Origin: a virus
Virus record (IMG/VR): IMGVR_UViG_3300035698_028846
Span: 1 to 41,962 of that record
DNA length: 41,962 nucleotides
Direction: 5' to 3' (one strand)
Below the pieces are notes generated by a model, which was not told where the DNA came from, did not search any database, and saw only the letters and a program-made list of their open reading frames with translations. Shown piece after piece: positions 10,201 through 18,044 of this stretch. Position 1 is the first letter of the stretch. The number at the start of each line of letters is the position of its first letter. Made by a program: the position numbers and the translations under genes.

Positions 10201-13200
10201 CCATCAGTTCCCCGATCTGGCCCAGCTGACCCGCTGTGGGGAACTTGCCGCCGCGCAGCCGCTCAAGCCCGGGCGCGACACCGGTCAGACCGAGACCAGA
10301 CACGCCGCGCAGGAACTCTTTCTCTCCCATGTCAGGCACTTGCTGCATGAACTGGGTGGCCATGTAGTGCTGCATCGGAGTAAACGGGGGCTTTGGTTCC
10401 CCTAGAGGCTTGAAGGTGCCAGAGATGTCCCCGGCCCCCGTGGACTGCCCGTAGAAGCGCACCCCGCCCCCTCCCATAAGTCCCTGGAGGGTCTGTTGCA
10501 TCAGGGTCAAGCCCTCTTGCGTGATCTTGGTCCCGGTTGCCTGTTCTGTGCCCACCGTGCGGGCCTCAGCAGCCTGCTCGTGCTCCTGGCGCAGCATGTC
10601 TTCCACAGAAGGATTCTGGAACGATGGACCGTGCAGCCCCTCGCTTGACTGTAGGCTGTAGCGGCTGTCACGCCGCCCGAATGTGTCTGCGTTGGGGTCC
10701 AGCTTGGTGTAGCGGGTACGGAAGGCAGCCTGCTCCTCGTCACCCATGCTCTGGAACTCCGCCTGCACTGCCGCGAACCGATCGCTGGAGGACGGCTTGC
10801 TGGCGATAGCACTGGTCACTGCATCAGGAGGGATGCGCTCCTTCTCAAGATGGCGGAGCAGGCCCGCCTCGCTCTCCTGAATGAAGGCTGGGACGTCGGC
10901 GGGCTCAGCATCGGATGGGTTCGGGAACTTCTCGGCGGCCGCGAACTTCTCGTACCGACCTGCAAACTGCTGGTACTGGTGATACTGACCACCCCGGCCA
11001 ATACTCATCTCCAGCCCGTACTTGCCTACTTCCTCTTTCCAGAGAGCCTGCGCCCCAGACCGGTCTTCCTGTTTCATCCCGCCAAGCAGCTTGTTCAGTT
11101 CCTTCCGCAGGGGAGACGTCTCTGGTTCCTTTTCCCATCCCCCCCCGGGGTCGCGCTGCCCTGCGCGAATTTGCTGTGACCTCTTGGCAAACTCATATAC
11201 CCCGGTCGCGCTTCCCTCTGCGGCAGGGTCAATGCCGATGACGGACCGAATTGTCTCAGCGATCACCTCGCGCAGTGCGGTTGAGCCGGTGCCAGTGCGT
11301 GTCTGCATCTCCTTCGCCACGCTCGTCTTGCTGGCGGTGGTGCCCAGCATCTGTTCCAGCACACCCATCCCGCTGCCCTGTGGGACCATCATCTCAACAG
11401 GAGCGTCGTCAGGCCCAGTGCCCTGGCGGGCAACGAAGTCTTCCCAGGTGCCCTCCAGCGGCCCACGAGCCATCTTCATTACCCTGGTAGCACTCTTTTC
11501 CCTGCCTGGTAGCGCAGCAGGATGCTCTGTTGCCTGTTCTGCCAATTTCTCAATACGGCTCCAGAGGTTCCAGTCCTTGACACGCTCCTTGTCACTCAGG
11601 TGTGTTAGCGGGGATAGGGCCTTGAAAGAGTCTAGCATTTGCTTGCCCTTCTCGGCAAGCCAGGACTTCTCCTTGCCAAACTCTGTGCTCTTGTAGGCCC
11701 CAGTGGAAGTCTTTCGCCACACCTTTTCACCAGGGACTGCGTCCCCTTTCGCGACCGCCTTGGCTGCGCCCAGCTCCAGCCCAACACTGAGGATAGGGGA
11801 TCGCTCGTGGAGTTCCTTCAAGGCTCCGCTGCGCTCTTCCTCCAACGCATCTGGTCCAGCGCTGAGCCCCCCATACACGGCCTCGCGGATGTTCTCCAGC
11901 AGTCCGCCGCGCTCTCCCGCTTGGTGTCTGCCTATTAGCCCCGTGAGGTTCTTCCACCGCTCCTCGTCTACGGCAGGGGACACCAGGCTGGCTGCAAGGT
12001 GTCTAGCCTCTATCTGTAGGGGCTCGTCGTTCTCGTCAGCCTGCATCTTCCTCAAGTCCAGCACATCATCAATTGTGTCATCGACGTAGCCCAGCAGGCC
12101 CTCGCGCACGTAGTTGTCTGGCTTTCCCTCTCCGTAGAGTCGGTCTCTCTGCCAGCCAAGCGACGCCAAGTTGAAGGAGCCAAGCCGCTCAACCACGTTT
12201 TGCCAGCCACCCTCAATGGGCTTCAGGTCCAACGCGGTCTGGAAGGGGATTGCCATTGATCGGCGAGCTTCCTCCAGCGCTGGGTGTCCTCTCATCCGGG
12301 CTTGGATGTTACGTATCACAAGATTGTATGCTTGGCCCTTGATCATGCCGCCAGTGACCTTCTCCTTCGACCTCTCCTGGAACTCGGCAAATGGTACCTC
12401 GGGGGCGTCCCTGGCTGTCTCGAGTTGTTCTCTGACCCCCGCCAGCGTGGAGCCTTGCTCCATCTTCTCCAGAGCCGAGCCCAGCTCGTCACTGATAGTG
12501 CCCGCCCTAAGCATTGTTCTGAGCTCAGCCTCGGTGGCTGCCTTGCCCTGTGCGTCGAGGTTCCACTTACCGTCTTTCTTGGTGTACCGCCCCTTGACCA
12601 GCCGCAGGAACTCGTCCACGTCCCAGTCCTTCTCTTGCATGTAAGCGACGGACTGGTTGACCCCGATCCTGCCACCAAATAGTTCGTTGATTTCTTCCCG
12701 TGACTCGGCCAGGCCACGTGTGATGGTCTCCTCTGGCTTCATGTAGCTGAGCGCGATCTTGCCTTGCCCAGGATCTACAATGGGATAGCCTGCCATGATC
12801 ATCTGGGGGCCAGGGATCTTCCCTGTGGTGACCAGGTCTTGAAGCTCTGCCAGGTCGTCCTCTGAGACTTTCCCGCTTGCGGCTGCGCCGAGCATTTGCT
12901 TCAGTATCCGGTCGCTAGTGACAAACTTGGTTAGGGGCACTCCCATCGCGGCTGTTGGGTGAGGACCAATCATTCGGCGTGTCTTTGCGCCAAGCAGGGA
13001 CTGGGCATGCTTCTTGGTGCTGCTGCCGACCATCAGGTCTTCGAACGCACTCTCTATCCTGCCAGAACGGTAGGTCTCTGCCATCTCGGCAAGCTCTTCT
13101 GGGGTGTAGTCCTTCGGGCCCTTGTCCTCTGGGATTATGTCGGGCGGTATGTAGTCCTCGCCCCTCAGTACGCGCTGCGACTCGCCTTCCAGTATCGAGG

Positions 13201-15682
13201 CTACAGCCCGCGGCAACTGATTGAGACGACTGACCTTGCGCTCTCCAACTTCGTGCTCCTGGAACCCATAGCCGAATGTCTGGGTAAGGGTCTGTGGGCC
13301 AGGGAAGTAACGGGTAGCCCCCTCGGCTCCCTCAAGAGCGATACCGCGGCCAGGGTGTGTCTCTCCGATGAGAGACATGACGAGAGACTGCATGGCCTCC
13401 GGTGCCTTGCTAGGGTCGTCGTAGCCGGCCTCACGCATCATGTCGCCGGCCTTCTCGGCGAACTTAGGCCACATCCTGCCAATTTCCTTAGCCGGGAGAG
13501 CCTTCTTGATGAACGCGGAGCCCACCTCGGACTCCGGGTCAACGTTGGCAGCGACGGCAGCCGCCAAGTGGGACATCATCCGCTGGTGGCCGACCCCCTG
13601 CTGGTGTATCTGCTTGGCCAGCCTGGGGTAATTCTCCCAGACGGCCTCTAGCGCATCTGTCTTGATCACTGATGCGCTACCAGCAAAGACCTGGGTACCC
13701 CTGACGGCAACGCGGCGCTGCATTCCTACGTCCATCACCTGGGCACTGATAGCCTCCTGAGTACCCGGAATTAGCGCGGCCTTAAGAGTCTTCTCGCTGA
13801 TGGCCTCGCCAGACTTGGGATTGTATAGCCGGCCCAGTTCAATTAGCTTCTGGGTCTCTGGGTCAGCCAGGTTGAAGGTCTGGGCTGGGAGCAGCCTCTC
13901 CTCCAGCGGGCTCTTGGGGCCCAGCATCCACTCCAGGAACTTCGCGCCGCTGTCCGTGTCCCACCGGCCCAGCTCCTCCCCCCAGATCTCCCTGCTCTCT
14001 TCGGGGGTGGCCACGGCTGCAACTGCTGCGCCAAGCTGGTGGGGCTCGTTGGGGGCGATGATCGCGTCAACGCCCATCGCTGTGGCGGTCTTGCCAAGAG
14101 AGGCACCGCCCTTCATAAAATGCTTAAGGGCCGTCAGCGCACCCGGGTGGGCGGTGCCAATTGCCTGAAACTGGATTTCTTTATACTCTTCGCCGGATCG
14201 GTCATACTTTGTTACGGTCTCGGCATGCTGCACAGTGACCTTCTCGAAGTCCTTGCCCCAGTCATAACCAACGTGGCTGCCAAATAGCCGTACGCGCTCG
14301 CCTGGCTTGAATGTTTGGCCAGGCTTGATGGTAAGGTCCTCGCCGGCTGGTAGCCTTACCCTGCGCGTCATTGTCCTTGTTGAACGACCAGCCGACTTGC
14401 CAAGCTCTGCACTGCCCTGGGGCAGCCATGCACCGAATGAGATCCAGGCGTCTGCTACCTGCACGGTCTCAGGGATTTCAGCCATCTGGCCCAGCACGTT
14501 GGACTGCACAGTCTCCAGCCCCGTGTAGGTAATTCCAAACTCCTGCATGAGCTGGCTTGTGCGCTTGGTTGATTTCCCGGGGTCACCTGTGACCACACTG
14601 ATTGGTAGGCCGGTCTCCTCGTCAAACTTAACTGAAAAGCCAGGCTCCTGTAGAGGAGCCTCGACGCTCGCTACCAGCCTGGATCCTCTGGCGAACTCTC
14701 GCTCCTTTAGGTCTAGTTCCCCCCCCTGTTCTGGCGTGCGCCCTTGCTGGAGCGCCCAGGCTTGTCCAATGGTAGCACCGGCTGCTCCTGACACCAAGCG
14801 TCCAGAGTCTTGTCCCTCACCCCTAGACTGTATGCTCTGTACCGCGCGCGGGGCGAAGTAGTGCGGCTCCTCCTCACCAGGCGGCCCAATCCATTCCTTT
14901 GCTCCACCCCGGGCAATGAACTCCTCGGCAACCGTTGTGTGGACCAGGCCCAGCACCTGTTCCTTGCTCATTGCTTCCACAGTAGACCAGGAAATGCCCG
15001 CCCGTGCAACGGCGACGTCTACGTTCTGGGCGCTAAAGCCGAAGAGGGACTGGGAGAGCGTGTACACCTCGCTGCGCTGGGGCATTACTTGGCCGATGTA
15101 TCCCGACCCTGCAGAGGACATGCCACCCCGCATTGCCGTGATGTCGGTCGCGCTCATGCCGGCGACTTGGCTCGGCGCGTCCCCAAGGTCTCTCTGCCAG
15201 GCTGCGGCCGTGATCGCCTGAACAAGAGGCTCTTTCCTCATCTTGGAGCGGCCAGGGATTTCAAGATCCCTGGCAATGCTGCGTAGCCCTTGCTCTTTAG
15301 GTCGTCCAGCCAGCGTCAGTTCGACAAGGGCGTCGTGACTCCGAAGCCGGCCCTCATACTCTGCCCGGCCTGGTAGGTCGGTACGCCGCGTGGCCCAAGA
15401 AGGAGTTGCAAGGGACGCAGGGTCTATGCCCTCACTCCAGGCAGGGTTGGTGGGAGGCTCCGGCGGACGTGCAGCCGCCTCGGCTCGCAGTCGTGCTAGT
15501 TCCGCTCCCTTCTCCCTGAATATGTCGGCAATGGTGGGCGGGGCTAGTGTCCAGCTCTCTTCCCCCCCGGGGCCACCAGCCCACTCATCAGCTGTGGGGC
15601 CGGTGGATACTATCGGCGGGGCAAGCGGATCGTCCTCACCGGGGAAGCCGTAGTCTGTTCGTCCAATTCGGATCTTGGCCAT
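7223..15682 (-). CDS. Giant tape-measure protein with putative RNA polymerase-like N-terminal half
   Basis: This is the longest gene, 2819 residues. The C-terminal part (about 1750-2819) reads as a tape measure. It has long helical, Gln/Met/Ala-rich stretches, a Gly/Ala/Met hydrophobic section at about 2085-2155 that could insert into a membrane, and regularly spaced aromatic repeats (QFGF, MQYG, RFDW, KFDW) at about 2490-2680. The N-terminal half is different, a mixed alpha/beta sequence. K524 and K531 precede GVDAIIAPNEP (537-547), as the beta-subunit Lys pair precedes PVDIVLNP. YPIVDPGQ (P967) leads to KDWDVDEF with D1019, D1021 and D1023, like the catalytic DxDGD loop. KGQAYN (1115-1120) and QTALDLK (1148-1154) resemble downstream conserved segments of YonO/QDE-1-type enzymes. 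The usual Gly of DxDGD is Val here. Tape measure is secure from size, composition and place after the tail chaperones. The polymerase reading is inference from motif order. Confidence 0.85.
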   Translation of the reverse strand: MAKIRIGRTDYGFPGEDDPLAPPIVSTGPTADEWAGGPGGEESWTLAPPTIADIFREKGAELARLRAEAAARPPEPPTNPAWSEGIDPASLATPSWATRRTDLPGRAEYEGRLRSHDALVELTLAGRPKEQGLRSIARDLEIPGRSKMRKEPLVQAITAAAWQRDLGDAPSQVAGMSATDITAMRGGMSSAGSGYIGQVMPQRSEVYTLSQSLFGFSAQNVDVAVARAGISWSTVEAMSKEQVLGLVHTTVAEEFIARGGAKEWIGPPGEEEPHYFAPRAVQSIQSRGEGQDSGRLVSGAAGATIGQAWALQQGRTPEQGGELDLKEREFARGSRLVASVEAPLQEPGFSVKFDEETGLPISVVTGDPGKSTKRTSQLMQEFGITYTGLETVQSNVLGQMAEIPETVQVADAWISFGAWLPQGSAELGKSAGRSTRTMTRRVRLPAGEDLTIKPGQTFKPGERVRLFGSHVGYDWGKDFEKVTVQHAETVTKYDRSGEEYKEIQFQAIGTAHPGALTALKHFMKGGASLGKTATAMGVDAIIAPNEPHQLGAAVAAVATPEESREIWGEELGRWDTDSGAKFLEWMLGPKSPLEERLLPAQTFNLADPETQKLIELGRLYNPKSGEAISEKTLKAALIPGTQEAISAQVMDVGMQRRVAVRGTQVFAGSASVIKTDALEAVWENYPRLAKQIHQQGVGHQRMMSHLAAAVAANVDPESEVGSAFIKKALPAKEIGRMWPKFAEKAGDMMREAGYDDPSKAPEAMQSLVMSLIGETHPGRGIALEGAEGATRYFPGPQTLTQTFGYGFQEHEVGERKVSRLNQLPRAVASILEGESQRVLRGEDYIPPDIIPEDKGPKDYTPEELAEMAETYRSGRIESAFEDLMVGSSTKKHAQSLLGAKTRRMIGPHPTAAMGVPLTKFVTSDRILKQMLGAAASGKVSEDDLAELQDLVTTGKIPGPQMIMAGYPIVDPGQGKIALSYMKPEETITRGLAESREEINELFGGRIGVNQSVAYMQEKDWDVDEFLRLVKGRYTKKDGKWNLDAQGKAATEAELRTMLRAGTISDELGSALEKMEQGSTLAGVREQLETARDAPEVPFAEFQERSKEKVTGGMIKGQAYNLVIRNIQARMRGHPALEEARRSMAIPFQTALDLKPIEGGWQNVVERLGSFNLASLGWQRDRLYGEGKPDNYVREGLLGYVDDTIDDVLDLRKMQADENDEPLQIEARHLAASLVSPAVDEERWKNLTGLIGRHQAGERGGLLENIREAVYGGLSAGPDALEEERSGALKELHERSPILSVGLELGAAKAVAKGDAVPGEKVWRKTSTGAYKSTEFGKEKSWLAEKGKQMLDSFKALSPLTHLSDKERVKDWNLWSRIEKLAEQATEHPAALPGREKSATRVMKMARGPLEGTWEDFVARQGTGPDDAPVEMMVPQGSGMGVLEQMLGTTASKTSVAKEMQTRTGTGSTALREVIAETIRSVIGIDPAAEGSATGVYEFAKRSQQIRAGQRDPGGGWEKEPETSPLRKELNKLLGGMKQEDRSGAQALWKEEVGKYGLEMSIGRGGQYHQYQQFAGRYEKFAAAEKFPNPSDAEPADVPAFIQESEAGLLRHLEKERIPPDAVTSAIASKPSSSDRFAAVQAEFQSMGDEEQAAFRTRYTKLDPNADTFGRRDSRYSLQSSEGLHGPSFQNPSVEDMLRQEHEQAAEARTVGTEQATGTKITQEGLTLMQQTLQGLMGGGGVRFYGQSTGAGDISGTFKPLGEPKPPFTPMQHYMATQFMQQVPDMGEKEFLRGVSGLGLTGVAPGLERLRGGKFPTAGQLGQIGELMGRQGEDIALDLGQERPAGRGAARGRGPVSPVDEATNALEKFTETLGSVRENLGKYGETMQQQISDFESGRLKATPEWKRDVGVMARQAEGVVGMAASLPGGLPAGMRGEVGQWRALGRQAQQAGLTPAPMGAGFGAPERIGAGRAALARFAPSGKSLYGGDLGQLAYGMFNVQRIWRYTGGQVGGAMQDYAGYQAQQQQAMAQLGIGEGYSGPVTDIMQSQGAMERMKLQFGEQAWDIFGGAVRGIGGMGGTEESPTRDAAMGAGVLGIGAVGARMGLGMLAGTAAKYAGMMGTGAGASGMASLAGGLGAVGSVIGAATPMVLGGYLGAQIGAPLSRELYGEGGALEGKGGEGFEGYQSWQGALKGAIKAPYQASATALLTGWGSLAKAVGWEGGKEAIGKAASWWGRGGLLGGILSPEEAEEAPPTEDVQSFRDASTDLQREHGLTPTQADQALASYGRGGRTPESPDWSKDDLKAAARLARYAPGKQEQVAVGATGIAQAAGYEFGAPETAQYQMEFAGLDPVDLRRQSRVAAMVMPFQEQMKMAGAAPMGFDIGAMEVTDARRFQRMAEGSPMAWTEMGQQAGISDWQTKDPTTGMGIGSNWGGDILGQRILGGETSLRRTPGAGGLPGVEGMDITINAQGRTTVNVGGEEVDLTQWDLQARGREMGREDQLWKQGMARTQFEQQAAYQVQQFGFQDTERQMQYGRQMQQFGFAQEGLDMNLQQFGERQGLQTQRFDWQANYQREQMGIQYGRQQKKFDWAEEDLAFKGAQTSMQYGWQMEDIGEQLRYSTGRQRRQLMKQRERATVQFGMAQGQLGEQGERLDQRREWSEEDHARGKQFFEQRIQWTRREMDMSRRHFMDRHNLSQRRLTADKSYFQENFAFQGERMEAEREYWGEQQANALAMLIHTEGQTEAYTALQVAMVGVQEATALQVSEFSAIFESGGAFQRASQALTSLFDYIEQRANSVGGSYESVVQTDPYGGDAQQEF

Positions 15683-15998
15683 ATTGCATCTCGGTGTTTG
15701 CTTGTTTGCGCCGTGCTCGCATCTTGGTGTTGGCCGCTTGGATCTGTTTCACTCTGGCCCTGCCAAGGCTGGCAGCATCAAGGTCTTGCATGAAATGCCA
15801 GGGCTGTTCAAGATAGCCGCCCGCTAGCGGAAGGCCCCACTCCTCTGTCTGTATCAGCCAGTAGAGAACGTCTGGCACTTGCTCGGGAACCTCTGCGCCA
15901 GGCGGCAGTTCCATCTCCATCTTGGCTTGGAGGAACCACTGCACGCTGTCTGCTATGGCAAGCCGCCTGTCTGCCGCTGTCTCGTATCCATCCCTTAG
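15636..15998 (-). CDS. Tail assembly chaperone C-terminal extension, made by -1 frameshift
   Basis: This frame continues the chaperone gene upstream after a -1 shift at 15998-16004. From CTA at 15998 it is open for 120 residues to a stop at 15636, and the fused product would be about 258 residues. An isolated GTG start at 15944 would give only 102 residues and lacks a good ribosome site, so frameshift expression is preferred. The sequence has an acidic, Pro-containing start, then VLYWLIQTEEWGLPLAGGYLEQPW, similar in character to the second tail chaperone domain (lambda T, or the downstream TAC gene of many siphoviruses), and ends in a basic tail. It overlaps the start of the tape-measure gene by 47 bases, as these genes often do. 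Confidence 0.75.
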   Translation of the reverse strand, partial: LRDGYETAADRRLAIADSVQWFLQAKMEMELPPGAEVPEQVPDVLYWLIQTEEWGLPLAGGYLEQPWHFMQDLDAASLGRARVKQIQAANTKMRARRKQANTEMQYGQDPNWTNRLRLPR

Positions 15999-16411
15999 AA
16001 AGGGACCGCCCAGTCAGGCACAACCTCCACAACCTTGGTGTGCCACTCGTAGACCAGACCAGGGGGTAGCTGGCCCAGGAGACGCATGAACCCTGGCCGT
16101 CCTATTTCCTCACGGTCCTCAAACCTGATGGTCTTCTCAACTTCCCCATCCTTGTCCGTGAACTCGACTACCAGGTTGGTGTCTACATAGGTGAGCCAGA
16201 TTTCCAGGGCCCACAGCTCGTTGAGATTGACCTCTACCTGGGTACGCAGAAAACCACTGATTGGCACCAGGGTCCGCCTGTCGAGCATCTTGCCTCGCTC
16301 GGACTCCGCTGCATAGTCAGGTGGTTTAACGGTTACGTAGGTCTCGCCCGTTGGGTCCGAGATACTGAGAAAGCACGTCTCGGGCACCGGGGTTGAAATT
16401 TTGATAGTCAT
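15995..16411 (-). CDS. Tail assembly chaperone, short form (gpG-like)
   Basis: The 138-residue product lies between the tail tube genes and the tape measure, the usual place of the first tail assembly chaperone, and its last sense codon is part of a slippery heptamer. Residues about 55-110 are mixed helix and strand (NELWALEIWLTYVDTNLVVEF, IRFEDREEIGRPGFMRLL), followed by a short C-terminal segment. Such chaperones coat the tape measure during tail-tube assembly and are absent from the virion. ATG 16411 is preceded by AGGAGG at a rather long spacing (14 bases), which may lower expression. There is little sequence conservation in this family, so assignment rests on position and the frameshift. 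Confidence 0.75.
   Translation of the reverse strand: MTIKISTPVPETCFLSISDPTGETYVTVKPPDYAAESERGKMLDRRTLVPISGFLRTQVEVNLNELWALEIWLTYVDTNLVVEFTDKDGEVEKTIRFEDREEIGRPGFMRLLGQLPPGLVYEWHTKVVEVVPDWAVPF
15998..16004 (-). promoter_or_regulatory. Programmed -1 frameshift slippery heptamer
   Basis: On the minus strand the sequence reads C-CCT-TTC in the frame of the upstream chaperone gene, immediately before its TAA stop. This fits the X-XXY-YYZ rule exactly, with X = C, Y = T, Z = C. Slipping back one base gives CCC-TTT-CTA and enters an open frame of 120 residues. Tail chaperone genes of lambda and many siphoviruses use this mechanism at the same map position to make a short and a long product in fixed ratio. 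No clear downstream pseudoknot was found by eye. Confidence 0.75.
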
Positions 16412-16432
16412 TGTAAGTCGTCTGACCTCCTA

Positions 16433-16909
16433 TTAGCTTTCGTTTTCGACCCAACCCTGCCAGCCACAGGAGAGCCCTGTACCCGCGTCGTTGGCGTCCA
16501 TTCTCATGCTGATGCTACGTGCTCCGCTGCTGTACTTCACGCAGATAGGCACGCGGTAGTTGCGCTCGTAGTGCTCGTTGCCAGCCAGGTTGCCGCTGCT
16601 GTGAACCTCCATGTGGCCATCAAGGTCAGTGCAGGTTCCGGCGCCAGCAGCCCGGTCACAACTTACCAGGTTCCCATGGACACTGTCGGAAACAGTGTTT
16701 AGGGCTACCCAGGACTTCCTGATGAGCGCCTGCTTGCCCGGTGGGATGTCGTAGTACAGCGTGGCGTCCGTGAGCACGACCTCGGTTGCCCCGGGGGTCT
16801 TGTCGTTGACCCACTTGTGGAGGCCCCGGCCGTCACGAGCAGCCTGGATGTCTACCTCATTGGCGCTCTCCACGGAGCCCATACTTGCTATGTGAACTGG
16901 ATCGGGCAT
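16433..16909 (-). CDS. Small structural protein next to tail tube gene
   Basis: The 158-residue protein starts at an ATG behind AGGAGG. It is beta-rich (TEVVLTDATLYYDIPPGKQALIRKSWVAL) with a segment holding two cysteines (SCDRAAGAGTC) and a C-terminal SGARSISMRMDAND then CGWQGWVENES. The strand pattern resembles small virion decoration or tail-tube accessory domains, but no family was recognised. It lies just downstream of the major tail protein gene and a strong hairpin, and before the chaperones. A structural or decoration role in the tail is inferred from context. Confidence 0.55.
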   Translation of the reverse strand: MPDPVHIASMGSVESANEVDIQAARDGRGLHKWVNDKTPGATEVVLTDATLYYDIPPGKQALIRKSWVALNTVSDSVHGNLVSCDRAAGAGTCTDLDGHMEVHSSGNLAGNEHYERNYRVPICVKYSSGARSISMRMDANDAGTGLSCGWQGWVENES

Positions 16910-16928
16910 AGTGTCCTCCTGTTAGAGC

Positions 16929-16954
16929 GGGGGACCGGTGCTACCCGGCCCCCC
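16929..16954 (-). terminator. Strong hairpin after tail tube gene
   Basis: In the minus-strand transcript, GGGGGGCCGG and CCGGUCCCCC form a 10-bp stem with a 6-base loop. One pair is G-U, and on the plus strand that position would be an A-C mismatch, so the structure suits the minus-strand RNA. No run of U follows, so it is not a standard intrinsic terminator. It may partially stop transcription, or protect the 3' end of the abundant tail tube message. Confidence 0.6.
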
Positions 16955-16964
16955 ACTATCCTGA

Positions 16965-18044
16965 CTACGAAGGCCAAGTGTAGTACGTTGGATCGCCGGT
17001 CTGGACCAAGTTCTCAAGCCAGACACGGAACGTGTCTGCAGCGGTCTGTTCCTGCGCGATGCCGGTGAACTGGAGCGCCAGCCACCCGCCGCCCACCAAC
17101 TCCGGTGGTCCGGCAGCCTGCCAGGTGAACTCTGGAGCGTAGACGTTCAGCTTCCAGGGGTTGGACATCCCAGTGGCGTTCCCGGGGCTGTTCAGATCGA
17201 GCTCGAAGGGAGCCGTGTGCACAGTCGGGGACCAGTCGATGTCGCCAGATCCCTCGACGTTGCTGCCTGTCAAGAGCGCCTGGTAGAGATCGGGGTCCTG
17301 CCACTTGTAGGTCCACGTCACAGACAGGGTCTGGTACTGGAGGATGAAGTCGTCGGGGTACGGGCTGCCGATGATCAGCTCCTCGCGTGGCGTGGTGTAC
17401 TGGTTGACCAGGTCGATCACCAGGTTGGTCGCTGGCTCCTCGACGTTGTCGAGCTTGAGGCTGCCCTGGTGAGCCAGAGGCACACTTGGGTAACGCTCAT
17501 AGGTGTTGTTGTAGGCCCACGTGTCCACCCCGACCAGCGAGAGCGCGGGCTCACGTCCGACGAAGGTAAACGCGCTGGTGGCAATAGCCCCGGGGGCCAC
17601 GGCCAGTCTCCAGCCAACAACCCGGCTGTCCAGCAAGAGCTCGCCGACATTGTCGCCTGTGCCCGTTGCCCCAGGGATGGAGCGCCGGACGGACATCCAC
17701 TTCATGTCGTAGTAGTTGTCAGGCGGGGTGAAGATATGGCGAGCCATTCCTGCCTCTGGGATGTCGTCAATGGTAGAGAGTTGCCCCACGGCCGCGTAGA
17801 GCAGCCAGCCGATGACGTCTTCCAAGCGCGGGTTCAGGATGGCCTGGCCTGCGCCAAACGCCATCTCCTTGTACGCGCCGGTGGGGTGGAAGCCTCCGCC
17901 AACCTCTGGCGGGAACTGCCTGATGGTCTGCTGCGGCCCAACATTGACACGGGACGCCTTGTGTCGATACCAGGTTGCGGCCAGGGTTCCCTTGGCTGCC
18001 TGGCCTCCATACGAGAATACTCCTTCTGTTGAAGCTACTGTCAT
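16965..18044 (-). CDS. Major tail (tube) protein
   Basis: The 359-residue product starts at ATG 18044, preceded by a perfect AGGAGG six bases upstream, the strongest ribosome site of the tail region as expected for a very abundant protein. An in-frame extension upstream to 18203 is rejected. The sequence is beta-rich, with features of large tail tube proteins: an N-terminal strand with FSYGGQAAKG, a central beta sandwich (VGWRLAVAPGAIATSAFTFVGREP) and a C-terminal second domain. It lies between neck genes and the tail chaperones, where the tube gene is expected. Its start overlaps the stop of a glycosyltransferase gene by ATGA, so the two are translationally coupled. Confidence 0.75.
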   Translation of the reverse strand: MTVASTEGVFSYGGQAAKGTLAATWYRHKASRVNVGPQQTIRQFPPEVGGGFHPTGAYKEMAFGAGQAILNPRLEDVIGWLLYAAVGQLSTIDDIPEAGMARHIFTPPDNYYDMKWMSVRRSIPGATGTGDNVGELLLDSRVVGWRLAVAPGAIATSAFTFVGREPALSLVGVDTWAYNNTYERYPSVPLAHQGSLKLDNVEEPATNLVIDLVNQYTTPREELIIGSPYPDDFILQYQTLSVTWTYKWQDPDLYQALLTGSNVEGSGDIDWSPTVHTAPFELDLNSPGNATGMSNPWKLNVYAPEFTWQAAGPPELVGGGWLALQFTGIAQEQTAADTFRVWLENLVQTGDPTYYTWPS

